Shown here in pieces: positions 44,701 to 53,760 of a stretch of DNA of 64,000 nucleotides (within the stretch, counting starts at the first letter, position 1; each line of letters opens with the position of its first letter). The DNA lies in the NCBI GenBank assembly GCA_902806565.1, contig CADCXA010000027.1, forward strand, positions 1,240,001 through 1,304,000, given 5' to 3'. Origin of the DNA: Hypoxylon rubiginosum (Eukaryota > Ascomycota > Sordariomycetes > Xylariales > Hypoxylaceae). Below the pieces are notes generated by a model. It was not told the DNA's origin. It ran no database searches and saw only the letters and a list, made by a program, of their open reading frames with translations. Made by a program: the position numbers and the translations under genes.

Positions 44701-45340
44701 AACAGTGTTGACAGATGCAACTGATTTCCGCCCGGGGACGCTGGATTACTCTAACCTTCCGACGTTGGCACCCCCGTCGCACGCAACTGGCATCGCCCAA
44801 AAGGCTCTTGGCCAAGAGATCAAGAAGCTGCATAAGCTACAATCCACGACACCTCTCCACCAGTTAGGCTGGTACATCGATTTCGATAGACTTAACAACA
44901 TGTTCCAGTGGATTGTCGAGTTTCACTCGTTCGATCCCAGTCTACCGCTCGCGATGGACATGAAGGCGAGGGGCATAACCAGCATTGTCTTCGAGATGCG
45001 TTTCTTGAGCAGCTTCCCCATGTCTCCCCCGTTCGTCCGGGTGATCACCCCGCGCTTCCTCCCGTTCGCTAACGGCGGCGGCGGTCACGTCACGGCAGGA
45101 GGCGCCATGTGCATGGAGCTGCTCACCAACACGGGCTGGTCGCCGGTCAACAGCCTGGAGAGCGTTATAGTCCAGGTCCGGCTGGCGATGTGCAGCTCGA
45201 ACCCGCCGGCGCGTTTGGAGAATAGCATGATTCGTTCCGACCAATACAATATCAGCGAAGCCATCGACGCATACACCCGAGCTGCTCGGATCCACGGGTG
45301 GGAAGTTCCCAAAGACTTGCGAGACTTGCAGCATTACTAG
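41706..45340 (+). CDS. PARP catalytic domain fused to a ubiquitin-conjugating (E2-like) domain
   Basis: Three exons (41706-41883, 41971-44186, 44246-45340) give 1162 aa; ATG 41685 is an alternative start. N-terminal domain, acidic segment (TDDDGSGSELDFDDVDVFDD), then a Cys-rich patch (CTDYCTICHSK...YVCSEPLC) like that before the catalytic domain of PARP6/PARP8. PARP domain about residues 740-870: AWHGSALENWHSII with His749, GNGIYFSKS with Tyr780. The third active-site position (normally Glu) falls at PHYVVQV, so polymer synthesis is unlikely; mono-ADP-ribosylation or loss of activity fits better. C-terminal UBE2Q-like E2 fold from about residue 1000, with AMCMELLTNTGWSP placing the candidate catalytic Cys at 1087. 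This fusion would put ADP-ribose and ubiquitin chemistry in one chain. The first intron is 87 nt with no stop, so its retention keeps the frame. Confidence 0.9.
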
Positions 45341-45809
45341 ATTTTCTATCTAGTTGGATGGATAGTATGTTCAGTGGCGTTCGGTGGAGTTGATGGCATA
45401 TGGTGAGGCGGGTATCTAAAAAAGGATCCGAGGGCGTTCGGAATGCCCATGTGTGCCTATGTGTAATTATTCTTGACGCTGGGGCTGGCCATTTCGCACC
45501 CCTTAATGAACCTTGCGAATGAGTTAATGATAAATGAAGATTTCCACGATTCGGTTTGTCGCACCATGGTGAATGATTGTTCTAACAAGCTTCTCGTTAT
45601 TTGACTTTACCTAGTTGCCAATTAGTCCGTCGCAGGGAGACGCCTCTAGGAAATATGTTGTATCCCTTCCCATCCCTTTCGACTTTTCTCCAACCTTCTT
45701 TTCCGTCGTATATATCATAAATGTCGATCTCCCAACTGGCAGATCACTTGTAGAAAATCTCATTCGCAGCCCACCCTTACCTAATATTAGTTTATGTGTT
45801 TTGGATATC
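45341..45809. other. Intergenic region, nothing recognised
   Basis: 3' flank of the PARP-E2 gene and upstream DNA of the small membrane protein. No repeat or RNA seen. Confidence 0.55.
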
Positions 45810-46189
45810 ATGTTGAAGTTATTCGCATCACCCACGTTGCCCCCCAAGTCCGCCGGCGGCACGAACCACTTTCACCACAGACGCCTCTTACATAACGCAT
45901 ATTTACGGCGCACGATCGGCTTGATCTTGATGGTACTCTCACTGGCTGGATTTCTCGCCATACACCGTTGGAAAGTTAGTATATAGTCTCCGACTCCAAC
46001 GTGTCTGTCGATACAGAGTTATAGACTAACGGCAGACTGTCAATATAGTTGCTCGATTACAAATTTCAACAAGTTACCGCGCAATGGAATAGTTTTACGG
46101 TTCTAGAGCAGCACAACAAAGACAGCTTTGTCACGCTATCGGCTTCAGCCAATCTATCTAGTGTCGCGGAGGCCGCCTTGGTTGGGTAG
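45810..46189 (+). CDS. Possible small single-pass membrane protein
   Basis: Two exons, 45810-45974 and 46049-46189, joined over a 74-nt intron with GTTAGT donor, GACTAAC branch point and TAG acceptor, give 101 aa. One strong membrane segment (TIGLILMVLSLAGFLAIHRW, residues 35-54) follows a basic, His/Arg-rich stretch (HHRRLLHNAYLRR), suggesting a type II anchor with the N terminus in the cytosol. The remaining 46 residues (LLDYKFQQVTAQWNSFTVLE and on) are polar. This looks like the anchor and stem of a Golgi type II enzyme without its catalytic part, so it may be a truncated gene. I do not recognise the family. Confidence 0.45.
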
Positions 46190-47462
46190 CAAGCGAAGGG
46201 AACTCTGGATTTAAAGTCCTTGAGCACAGTACTATGAGTTTGACCACTACCTCTAATCCTACGTTAGTAGGTAGGACAAACTGACTGGATGAATTTGGCG
46301 TGGTCGAAGATAGGGGTCGTATCAAACGACTTGAATAGGAATCCCTGAAGGATACCGAATTGACGAATAGACGAGAATGGCGGGAGTTATTTAAACCTTG
46401 GATTTTATTAGGACACTATAAGACTTATATATCAATTACATCTATCTGTTGACAATAGTCGAAATAAGGACGTACCTCCTATTGCCTATGAGCTTTTCAG
46501 GTGCTTCACAAATATCTATGTGAGTGAGATGTAGGTACAGATTGTATCTCCTCGGGAACTTCCATCTCAACATTTCTGGAACAGGTCTAATGTTTCGATT
46601 GCTGTCAGATAATTGTAACATTTCTTGATGCCGGTTGAAAGCTTTACTAAGGTACCTAAGTTCGAAGTTTGCTCCTGTCCCATTGTATCAACAGGAATGT
46701 TTATCCTAGTCACCCCATTTAGAGATACCCTTCAAATATCCGTCCAAATGATTGCCTCTATTCCTGTAAACTGATTTATATGCTCTTGCTTTTGGCTGTC
46801 TTCCCGCTGTCGTCTTGGACATTATGGTCTATTGTTGACTCCGTACTGGCCGATTTGGTAAAGATAAAAGCGGAAGTATGCGGGATTCGGAGAAAACGGG
46901 GGATTACCTAAAGTCATATTCTTTAGTAGGTATTTCCGTACTGCGCTAGCTACGTATGTAGCTAGCGTAGAATCTAATAGCTTGGCACAGTGTCACACAA
47001 CAGTTAACAGTAGTGCAGGGCCGACTGTAAACTGTACCTTAGGTAGGTACTTGTAAATGAATTCGGCTTTGCGACTTAACCAGCCCAGGGCTCCTACCAA
47101 CATTTCGAACTCTTACACACACACCTTTCACCAAGCATACAGCAGGAGCAGGCTCAGTTGGCAGTAGCCAAGTTCTTGCTCGCCTACTTCTCTTCATCTC
47201 CTTCAAATCAAACTCGACTTGGAACCTTTTAAACCTTTCCATGTCCAGACAGGAAGCAAAGTCAATCTCGAACTCCGGTTTTACCACCACTTCGACCAAC
47301 CTAATTCACAGCTCGGTTTCGGTGTCTTCAACCCCCAATACATACAATACGTTTCTGTCTACTTCCCATACCTCTTCCTCGGTGCTTGAAGAAGTTCTCA
47401 TGCAATTTTGCTGCTCAACAACATAAAACTTCTATTGTACTCGCACCCGCGGCCTATTCAAC
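46190..47462. other. Intergenic region with a perfect palindrome
   Basis: About 1.3 kb of A/T-rich DNA, then the C/T-rich promoter and leader of the Sds3-like gene (47100-47460). It contains the 24-bp inverted repeat at 46944-46967, annotated separately. No gene is seen. Confidence 0.6.
46944..46967. repeat. Perfect inverted repeat, 10-bp arms and 4-bp spacer
   Basis: Arms CGCTAGCTAC and GTAGCTAGCG around GTAT. It could bind a dimeric regulator or form a hairpin; nothing else identifies it. Confidence 0.85.
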
Positions 47463-49159
47463 ATGGCCGCCGTCGACTCTGCCCAGTCGTCGGCTTTGGC
47501 GACCATTAACAAAGCTGGTCGCTCCTCTCCTCCGCCCCCGTCGAAACGGGAAAAGAAACGACAAGTCCTGAATGACCGCCTAGCCCTATTGCAAGACAAG
47601 TTCAGCCGCGACAAGGACAAGCACTACCGGGATGAGCTTCACAAGATCCAGATCGATGTAAACCTGGTCGGCCGAGTCGACCCTTACGCCGAGCGACCTC
47701 TGGACGCCATTGATCGCGAACACCGAGATATGCAGCAGACCATGACCTCCAGCAGCAACGGTAGCCCCAAGCGTAGTCTGCTTGAAATGGCTGGTCCTAC
47801 TTTCTCCGAGTGGGTTCAACAGATCGAGGATCTCGTCGAGCATCGCGACTACGAGATGACCTGCCAGAAGGTATTTCCCCCCCTCCCCTCTATTTCTTCT
47901 ATTAGATTTCATAGATACTAACATACTTCCCCCAGAACGAGTACGAGAGAAAACTTTGGGAATACCGCAAGACCCGCGCGTACAAGATCGAACTAGCCAA
48001 GCGAGAATGCGGTACCCTATCCAATACTCTCCGAGACCGCCTGGTCAACGCTATTACTTCGAAGAAGTACCGACTAGGAAAAGAAAAGGAAGCCTTGGAT
48101 ATCTCGGACGGCTCTGCGCTTCTTCTGCACCCGAACCAATTCAGCATCACCAATCCCGCGAGCCCTGGTGGTACGTACACGAAGCGCAACACTAGACTGC
48201 GAAGGGAGATGGAGGAGCTACCGGGCTTCTCCGAGAACAAGAAGAGGAAGCGCAATGGTGCGGACGACGAGGGATCGCCAGTCCCCAAGAGAGGAACCCT
48301 GGATGCCTCAAATACGACCCCATTTTGGTCAAGCGAAAGAATCAGAGGCTTGCGTAAGGAGACTGGACCGGTTTTCAGCGTTGAGAAGTTATTTACCGAC
48401 AAGGAGTTGGCTATGACCTATAATGCTGCAGCCGTCGCAGCCTATAAGCATCTCCTGCGGCGCGACGCTAATGGTAACATCATTAGTTCGCCCGACGAGA
48501 GTGTCGCGGACGCCAATGACGAGGAGGAGGATTTGTCTGCTGTGAACATGGATAGACAACCTTCACATACTACCCGAAGCACCCGAGGAGGGCATGGGCA
48601 ACCGAATGCCTTCGATGACCTGGTGCTAGGAGTAGAAGCGTTGCCTATATTGCCTAACAACCTTGACAAGTTGGCTGCATCAGAGCCGAAGCTTCCCTCC
48701 TTTATCCACGTGAATTACACGAAGCCATACAGAGCTGATGGGGCCAACACGCCTCACACTCTCGAAAACCCCGCACGAGACAACGACATTACCGTGATGA
48801 AGATATTTAAGAATTATCAGACTCATAACGGCACTGGTTCTAATCTCAATCACAGCAATGGAGGCCGTCGGTTACTCGAGACTATGGTACCGCATTTGCC
48901 CAAGGGCAGATTAGTGGCTTACACTCAGGGTCCTCTACCTTCTACCGAGGCTCTGTCAGAGTCCCTGGGTGTCCCGGAGAGCGACCTAAGGGGCGAGCCG
49001 GCCGGCAACGAGCTCAAGGAAAACGCGGCAACGACTAAGGACTCTCCAGCAGTAGCCGCCAAGGATTCTGCGGCGGCGATACCTATGAGCCGACAGAGCA
49101 GCCTCGGAGGTGCTGCGATGAGCCGCTCGGGAAGTGGTCGTGGCAAGCGCAAGACGTGA
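47463..49159 (+). CDS. Sds3-like subunit of a histone deacetylase complex
   Basis: Probable nuclear scaffold of an Rpd3/Sin3-type deacetylase complex. Two exons, 47463-47870 and 47936-49159, joined in phase 0 over a 65-nt intron, give 543 aa. The Sds3-like helical core spans about residues 25-200: REKKRQVLNDRLALLQDKFS, an EWVQQIEDLVEHRDYE segment, then NEYERKLWEYRKTRAYKIEL and LVNAITSKKYRLGKEKEALD after the splice. A second conserved fungal block (ALLLHPNQFSITNPASPGG ... TRLRREMEELPG) follows. The C-terminal half is less ordered, with a Lys/Arg-rich stretch (NKKRKRN) that may be a nuclear signal and a basic GRGKRKT end. Family assignment is from pattern memory; another SIN3-complex component is possible. 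Confidence 0.7.
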
Positions 49160-49464
49160 TTAAAAGCGCGGGTTGAACGAATGCGGATGATATTACATGA
49201 ACAAGGCACCCGGATTTTTACGAGCGGGTTTCTTTTGTTATTCCTTGACTATCCCAAATCATGACATATGGTTTGGTATTGCACAGGTCGGCGTTAAAGG
49301 GGGGAAAGGGGGAAAGGGGGAAAGGGGGGAATATCAGAAATGCCTTTCACGAGTTTAGAGAGCGATATATCAAAACATCAAATGATGTGATTATTAAGCC
49401 TACTTCTTATACCCAAAAAAATTCGTGAACTAGCAATGTACATGAGACCTTTTTCGTTTTCACC
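49160..49464. other. Gap between convergent genes with G-rich tract
   Basis: 305 nt between the Sds3-like gene and the oxidoreductase gene, which converge here. It contains the G-quadruplex-like tract at 49296-49329. Confidence 0.6.
49296..49329 (+). repeat. G-rich tandem repeat, potential G-quadruplex
   Basis: Four runs of five or six G separated by AAA, which meets the usual G-quadruplex pattern with 3-nt loops. It lies between two convergent 3' ends, where it could pause polymerase. Confidence 0.75.
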
Positions 49465-50325
49465 TTACGGGCCAAAAACCAAAGCGCGAACCTCGATGCT
49501 TTCTCTCCCCTCGGCATCCGGTCTCGTCCTGGAATCCTCGAAGGCCGTGTGCGGCAAGCGCCCGCCGGCCACGCCGGAGCCCTCCTTCATACCCTCGCTG
49601 TCGTAGCACTCGAGCAGCAGGCGCTCGCTCCCCGTCATGCCGCTGAGGTAGTACCACCTCTGGTTGGGGTTGTAGGCGATGGCGGCGGTCTGCCCGACGT
49701 AGCCGTTGGGGTAGCGGTGCTCGACGGGGATGATGTCGGTCTGCTCGAGGGAGGAGGAGGACCCGAAGCCGAGCGGGCTCGCCTCGACGGGGTTCTTGTT
49801 GAGGGGCCGCCAGACGTTGACGATGCGGTAGCGGCCTTTGAGTAGGGCGTCGGCGTCGTCGCCCATGTGCCGCCGCACCCGCTTCTCGGCCGAGTACGGC
49901 GTCTGGTCGATGTGCGCGTTGAGGACGGCGGTGCGCTTGGCGCCCGGGCCGGCCCGCCGGATCGTGTGGTCGAAGATGAAGACGCGGTTGCTCCCCGGGA
50001 TGTTGTCGAGCAGGAGCTGTTCAACTTCCGGGTAGTAGTTGGCGGCGATGGAGGCGTCGTCGGCGAAGTCCCTCTCGGCGGACTCGGGCAAGGCCGTGAC
50101 GATCCGGAAGGCGTCGCGGTCGAGGTCGAAGTCGGACTCCCGGCCCCGGACGTCCGAGACGACGACCTCGCGCGGGTCGGCGACGAGGTTCCGCTGCGGC
50201 TCGCCGGCCGGCGGCTCGTCGACGTAGTTGACGGCCGTGACGCCCGGGGGCGGCGGGAGCGTGAAGTTGAGGCGCGCGGTTACGGGGCCGCGGGGGACGG
50301 TGGAGGGGGCGGCTGTGATGGCCAT
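49465..50325 (-). CDS. GA4-desaturase/AsaB-like oxidoreductase
   Basis: Member of the fungal family that includes gibberellin GA4 desaturase and the AsaB/CmcJ-type hydroxylases, usually found in secondary metabolism. Single exon, 286 aa, typical of the family. Seen in order: the N-terminal LNFTLPPPPG opening, VFIFDHTIRR near residue 114, and NAHIDQTPYSAEKRVRRH near 135, whose HxD pair fits metal binding. Then YRIVNVWRPLNKNPVEASPL near 165, EHRYPNGYVGQT, NQRWYYLSGMTGSERLLLEC and the closing HTAFED and RESIEVRALVFG. The coding DNA is very G/C-rich. No other biosynthetic gene lies beside it, so the substrate is unknown. Confidence 0.82.
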   Translation of the reverse strand: MAITAAPSTVPRGPVTARLNFTLPPPPGVTAVNYVDEPPAGEPQRNLVADPREVVVSDVRGRESDFDLDRDAFRIVTALPESAERDFADDASIAANYYPEVEQLLLDNIPGSNRVFIFDHTIRRAGPGAKRTAVLNAHIDQTPYSAEKRVRRHMGDDADALLKGRYRIVNVWRPLNKNPVEASPLGFGSSSSLEQTDIIPVEHRYPNGYVGQTAAIAYNPNQRWYYLSGMTGSERLLLECYDSEGMKEGSGVAGGRLPHTAFEDSRTRPDAEGRESIEVRALVFGP

Positions 50326-51170
50326 TGCGGTTATGATATGGGTGTATATATGAAGGTAGATTACGTTGTTAGATATAGAAACGCTGCTGAGCAGGAGATG
50401 GGAGTTCAGTCGACTTGACTGCGCTGATTAGACTTGTATTGTGAGATATCTTTCTAAGACAAGACAAGACGAGATGAGACGAGGATGAGAATGAGAATGA
50501 GAATGAGATACGAAATTAGTAGACGACGTCGACTTCGATGTCTAGCTTGACTTATATAGCTACGAGCTCTACTATTTACAGATTGCCTTTGTTCGGGATG
50601 GATTTCAAAGCATTGGAAGCTCGGAGGGGAGCTTCTAAATCACGTCATCGCATTTTTCGGCGAAAGAGAGTTCTCGATCAGTAAGTACGATTTGTTTTTC
50701 ACAAATAGGAGATAATTCGGCCATTTCTAGTTGCGTTTTGGGTCTGCGATTGATTATGTATACGTTGGCATAAGTCAGCAAGCAATCCTTGCATCTTTAC
50801 CCGATCCTGGGCCGATCAGATGTCGGGGTTATCAGATGTCGGTTTTAGGGCGTGGGTTAGGGAGGATTCGAACATATCGCCTCCCTTGGAAAAACAGGGT
50901 CTTCAGGTTTTATATCAGATTACTAAGGTGCATCTGAGCCACGCCGCTTTAAGCCGAAGCCTGTACCCCAAAATAGCGGCATAACATTCGAAGTTTGCAA
51001 CTGTTTTTTTTTATATGCGTTTGAGGCTCGTGGCTTGATAATAGATGAATACGTCTTAGGTATACGCAAGGGACTGGTGCCAGCCTAGGACCTAAGCTGT
51101 GCTGGCTCACACCCGTGTAACGTGTTGGCTTGTATTTGATACTTGCAAGGCTTAAGTTAGGTAGGTGGTC
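50326..51170. other. Intergenic region with short repeats and a tRNA-like element
   Basis: Leader and promoter of the oxidoreductase, with a GAGAATGAGAAT-type tract (50454-50512). Then comes a near-perfect 16-nt tandem repeat of ATCAGATGTCGG(G/T)TT type (50815-50846), and a structured tRNA-like element (50849-50945, minus). No protein gene is seen. Confidence 0.55.
50849..50945 (-). other. tRNA-like structured element, identity uncertain
   Basis: On the minus strand a 97-nt segment begins GGCGTGG and ends CCACGCC, a perfect 7-bp pairing. It contains TGGCTCAG (A-box-like) and GTTCGAATCC (a perfect B box). AGGGAGG and CCTCCCT pair around the B box, but with seven extra bases in the loop. The parts cannot be aligned to a normal cloverleaf, so it may be a tRNA relic or another Pol III-type sequence. 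Confidence 0.3.
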
Positions 51171-52549
51171 ATGATATTGGGAGATGAGTATTCCCACCTC
51201 AGACGACCTATCGCGCGGAAAATATCTTCAAAACATAGCAACATGATCGACGACGAATCCAAGTATTTTTCCCTGAGTGGTGACATCCCTATTGGTGGGC
51301 CAAGCACCTGGCATGTTACCGATTGGGACCAGAGACGGATGATTTCGGTGACTATGGATGGGGAGCAGGACGACGAGAGTATTGCTACTGAACATCTCAG
51401 CCGCCATAGCAGCCAGCTCCCCTCCCACATATATAGGATCTATATATCGCACAGTGGTGAGATTATCTCGACGTATACCGACACAAAGAAGGACCAAACG
51501 CAATGCGTACACTACCCATTTCTTCATGAACTTGTTCTTCCCGAAGGGGTTCAGACCATACAGCGGGACGAACTTGAGGAACTCGACAGGCTTGGCCCTG
51601 ATGCTGACCTTGTCGCATATCCCGCATGGTCGAAAGGACCTGCTAAAAAGGTGAACCCAGATCATCAATCTTACACTGTAGGCTAACCCTTGAGTAGGTC
51701 GTGTTTAAATATTACTTCTTGTGGCAATATACGCAAATGTCTTGGAAGGAAATGAACTTATGGATGCGTTTACCTCGTCATTCAAACATCGTCCCTTTCG
51801 ACCGGGTCGTCGTTGACGAGCTCGAGGGTCGCGTGATCGGATTCACTAACGACTACGTACCTGGCGGCAGCCTAGAAGAAAACAAGTCGCGTGTCTTTAA
51901 ACTCAGGTGGCTTCGACAGCTTATACAGGTTGTAGACGATCTAAATCTCCGGTACGGTATCGCACACCAAGACATTGCCCCACGGAACCTTCTGGTCGAC
52001 GAGTCGATAGACTCTATCATGCTTTTTGACTTTAATTTTGCCGCCCGAATCAATAATACTTCGCATGACGAAGGCGAGAGTTATTGCGAGGACCGGAACG
52101 ATATTAAAGGGGTCATATTTACCACCTACGAGGTCATCACACGAGATGATAGTCTCCGCAGGAAACCCCACGAAGAGCAGAACATTAACGACCTCTAACT
52201 AAAATGGGTGAAGCATCAAGGAGTATAGCTAGATCATCTAGTCGAGGCGTATCGGTGGATCTTGCAAGAATGGCAGGAGCGAAGGGCAACATACCTGACG
52301 GGCGATAGTCCGGAGGCTATTAACTGGCTTTCCAGGCCCAGGCCACCGCAGAAGACTGTTTCTTTAATGACTATAGATGGACAGCCATCTTCTGTTACTA
52401 CGGAGGAATGGTACGAGATGCGGCAAGCTGTATTAGCTAGGGGAGGCAAGGTGTTAAACTGGGAACGGCCACCGCAGAGACTGTTAAACGACGGGACTCG
52501 GGTGCTTTCTACTGGCAAAATAATCGATTGTGGAAAATTGCCGAAGTAA
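51171..52549 (+). pseudogene. Fungal kinase-like protein, broken by two in-frame stops
   Basis: Exons 51171-51650 and 51698 onward, over a 47-nt intron. The frame reads through kinase-like landmarks: VVFKYYF (strand with Lys), EMNLWMRLPRHSNIVPFD, HQDIAPRNLLVDE in place of the HRD loop, and DFNFAARI in place of DFG. It then meets TAA at 52196-52198 and TAG at 52226-52228. The same frame stays open beyond for about 107 codons to a stop at 52547-52549, including YRWILQEWQERRATYL and WERPPQRLLNDG, which look like the family's usual C terminus. Both stops interrupt otherwise conserved sequence (INDL..LKWVKHQGV..LDHL), and both could arise by single C-to-T changes from CAA and CAG. Either a recent pseudogene or a 326-aa truncated protein. 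Later start ATG 51243 is possible. Confidence 0.7.
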
Positions 52550-52775
52550 TAAGGCTATTATGCCAGAAATCTTTTACCGTGACCTATCGATCGCTCTCTA
52601 AGGAAGGCCGGTACTCGGTCGGGTATATTATAATAAAGATTTGCAGCTATTCTCCGGACTTGATTAATGCAAACCAATTGCCAGCGAGGCTTCTCAGAAG
52701 CAAACCTGAGATGTCAAGGACTTTCGGGGCAGTGTTATAGATTTCAGCTCTACGTTCTAAACTTCACCTAGGCAT

Positions 52776-53060
52776 CTAGAAAAACATCCTACCTAAATAT
52801 TGCGTCGAGGTACGGCTCCGGGAGCCTAGGGTGTCTCCGTACGCCGCTCGCGAAAGCTCGATTACTAATCTATGACTTCCTAGGAAGTCGTCCACTACCT
52901 CTAACCCATCTACGATACGTGGTACCGTATCATGGGGGCATAAGCCGCACTCGAATTCGTAGACGACGAAGCAATCGAGGATCTCGAGGCCCGCACTCCT
53001 CGGATGCCCCATTGCGACGACCTTCAAGTATCTAAGGCCATCAGGACGAATGCAATATTC
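52776..53060 (-). pseudogene. Possible gene fragment, unknown family
   Basis: An open minus-strand frame of about 95 codons whose translation reads like a real globular protein: IRPDGLRYLKVVAMGHPRS, LEILDCFVVYEFECG, PHDTVPRIVDGLEVVDDFLG. A stop lies just upstream, no start ATG or splice site extends it, and it ends soon after. It is probably the remnant of a larger gene. No family recognised. Confidence 0.3.
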
Positions 53061-53581
53061 AAGTCAAGGCCTGAGTAAAAGCGGCAAATACGCTATGCCT
53101 AGTCCGTCGTAAGACAGGGTCGATATAGGGAAACCTATTACCGAAAGACGAGATGCTTCTCTGGTCCAAAATAGGAACTTGGCGTTGAATGGCTGCATTA
53201 GGTAGGCTTGCAGTTTTCAGGTTGCATCATTCCTGTAAGAGTTCTGTATGTATATTGCAGATGATGACGTATAAAGTCGTAGGGGTTCACAGGCGGATGG
53301 ATTAGAAATCCTGCTTACCTAACTAATAGCAGCGATTTTCCGGGGAAATACCGGGGTTGTGCTGGCACTTTGTTAATTGGTAGACGCGTGGTGCCATTAG
53401 ACCGTGTCTTTTTTATAGCCCCACTACCGCCACTTCTGCCAGCCTTGCAGCCCTTGCCAGCCCTGTTTTTGGGAGCCTATCAGATCGCGCTAACAGGCAC
53501 TGATTTCAAGTAAACAAACTGCTTCTTTAGGGACTTCGGTAGGGTCAGGTACCCTTTTTTTCAGCGCGTAACCCATGCATG

Positions 53582-53630
53582 CCACCTACCACCTACCACA
53601 TACCACACACCACATACCACATGCCACATT
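53582..53630. repeat. 7-bp tandem repeat, seven units
   Basis: Seven imperfect copies of CCACxTA (CCACCTA, CCACATA and variants) head to tail, about 130 nt before the AT-hook gene's ATG. Confidence 0.85.
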
Positions 53631-53760
53631 TTCACAATCCAGTGCATGCAGCAGCAACACCAAATTCCAATGCGCCGCCTATATGCTTACTTTATTTGTA
53701 ACTTAATTCTGTTTTGATTATTCATTGACTGGCTAGTGGCGATTATCGCCAATTGCTTTC

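Larger units (their letters stand above)
52550..53760. other. Intergenic region with a decayed frame and a heptamer repeat
   Basis: This holds the possible gene fragment at 52776-53060 (minus) and the CCACxTA heptamer array at 53582-53630, then the promoter of the AT-hook gene. Nothing else is recognised. Confidence 0.55.

Noticed and set aside
49549..50418. Long plus-strand frames opposite the oxidoreductase gene
   Set aside because: Gly/Val/Asp-rich translations typical of the antisense of a G/C-rich gene; the minus frame has the family motifs.
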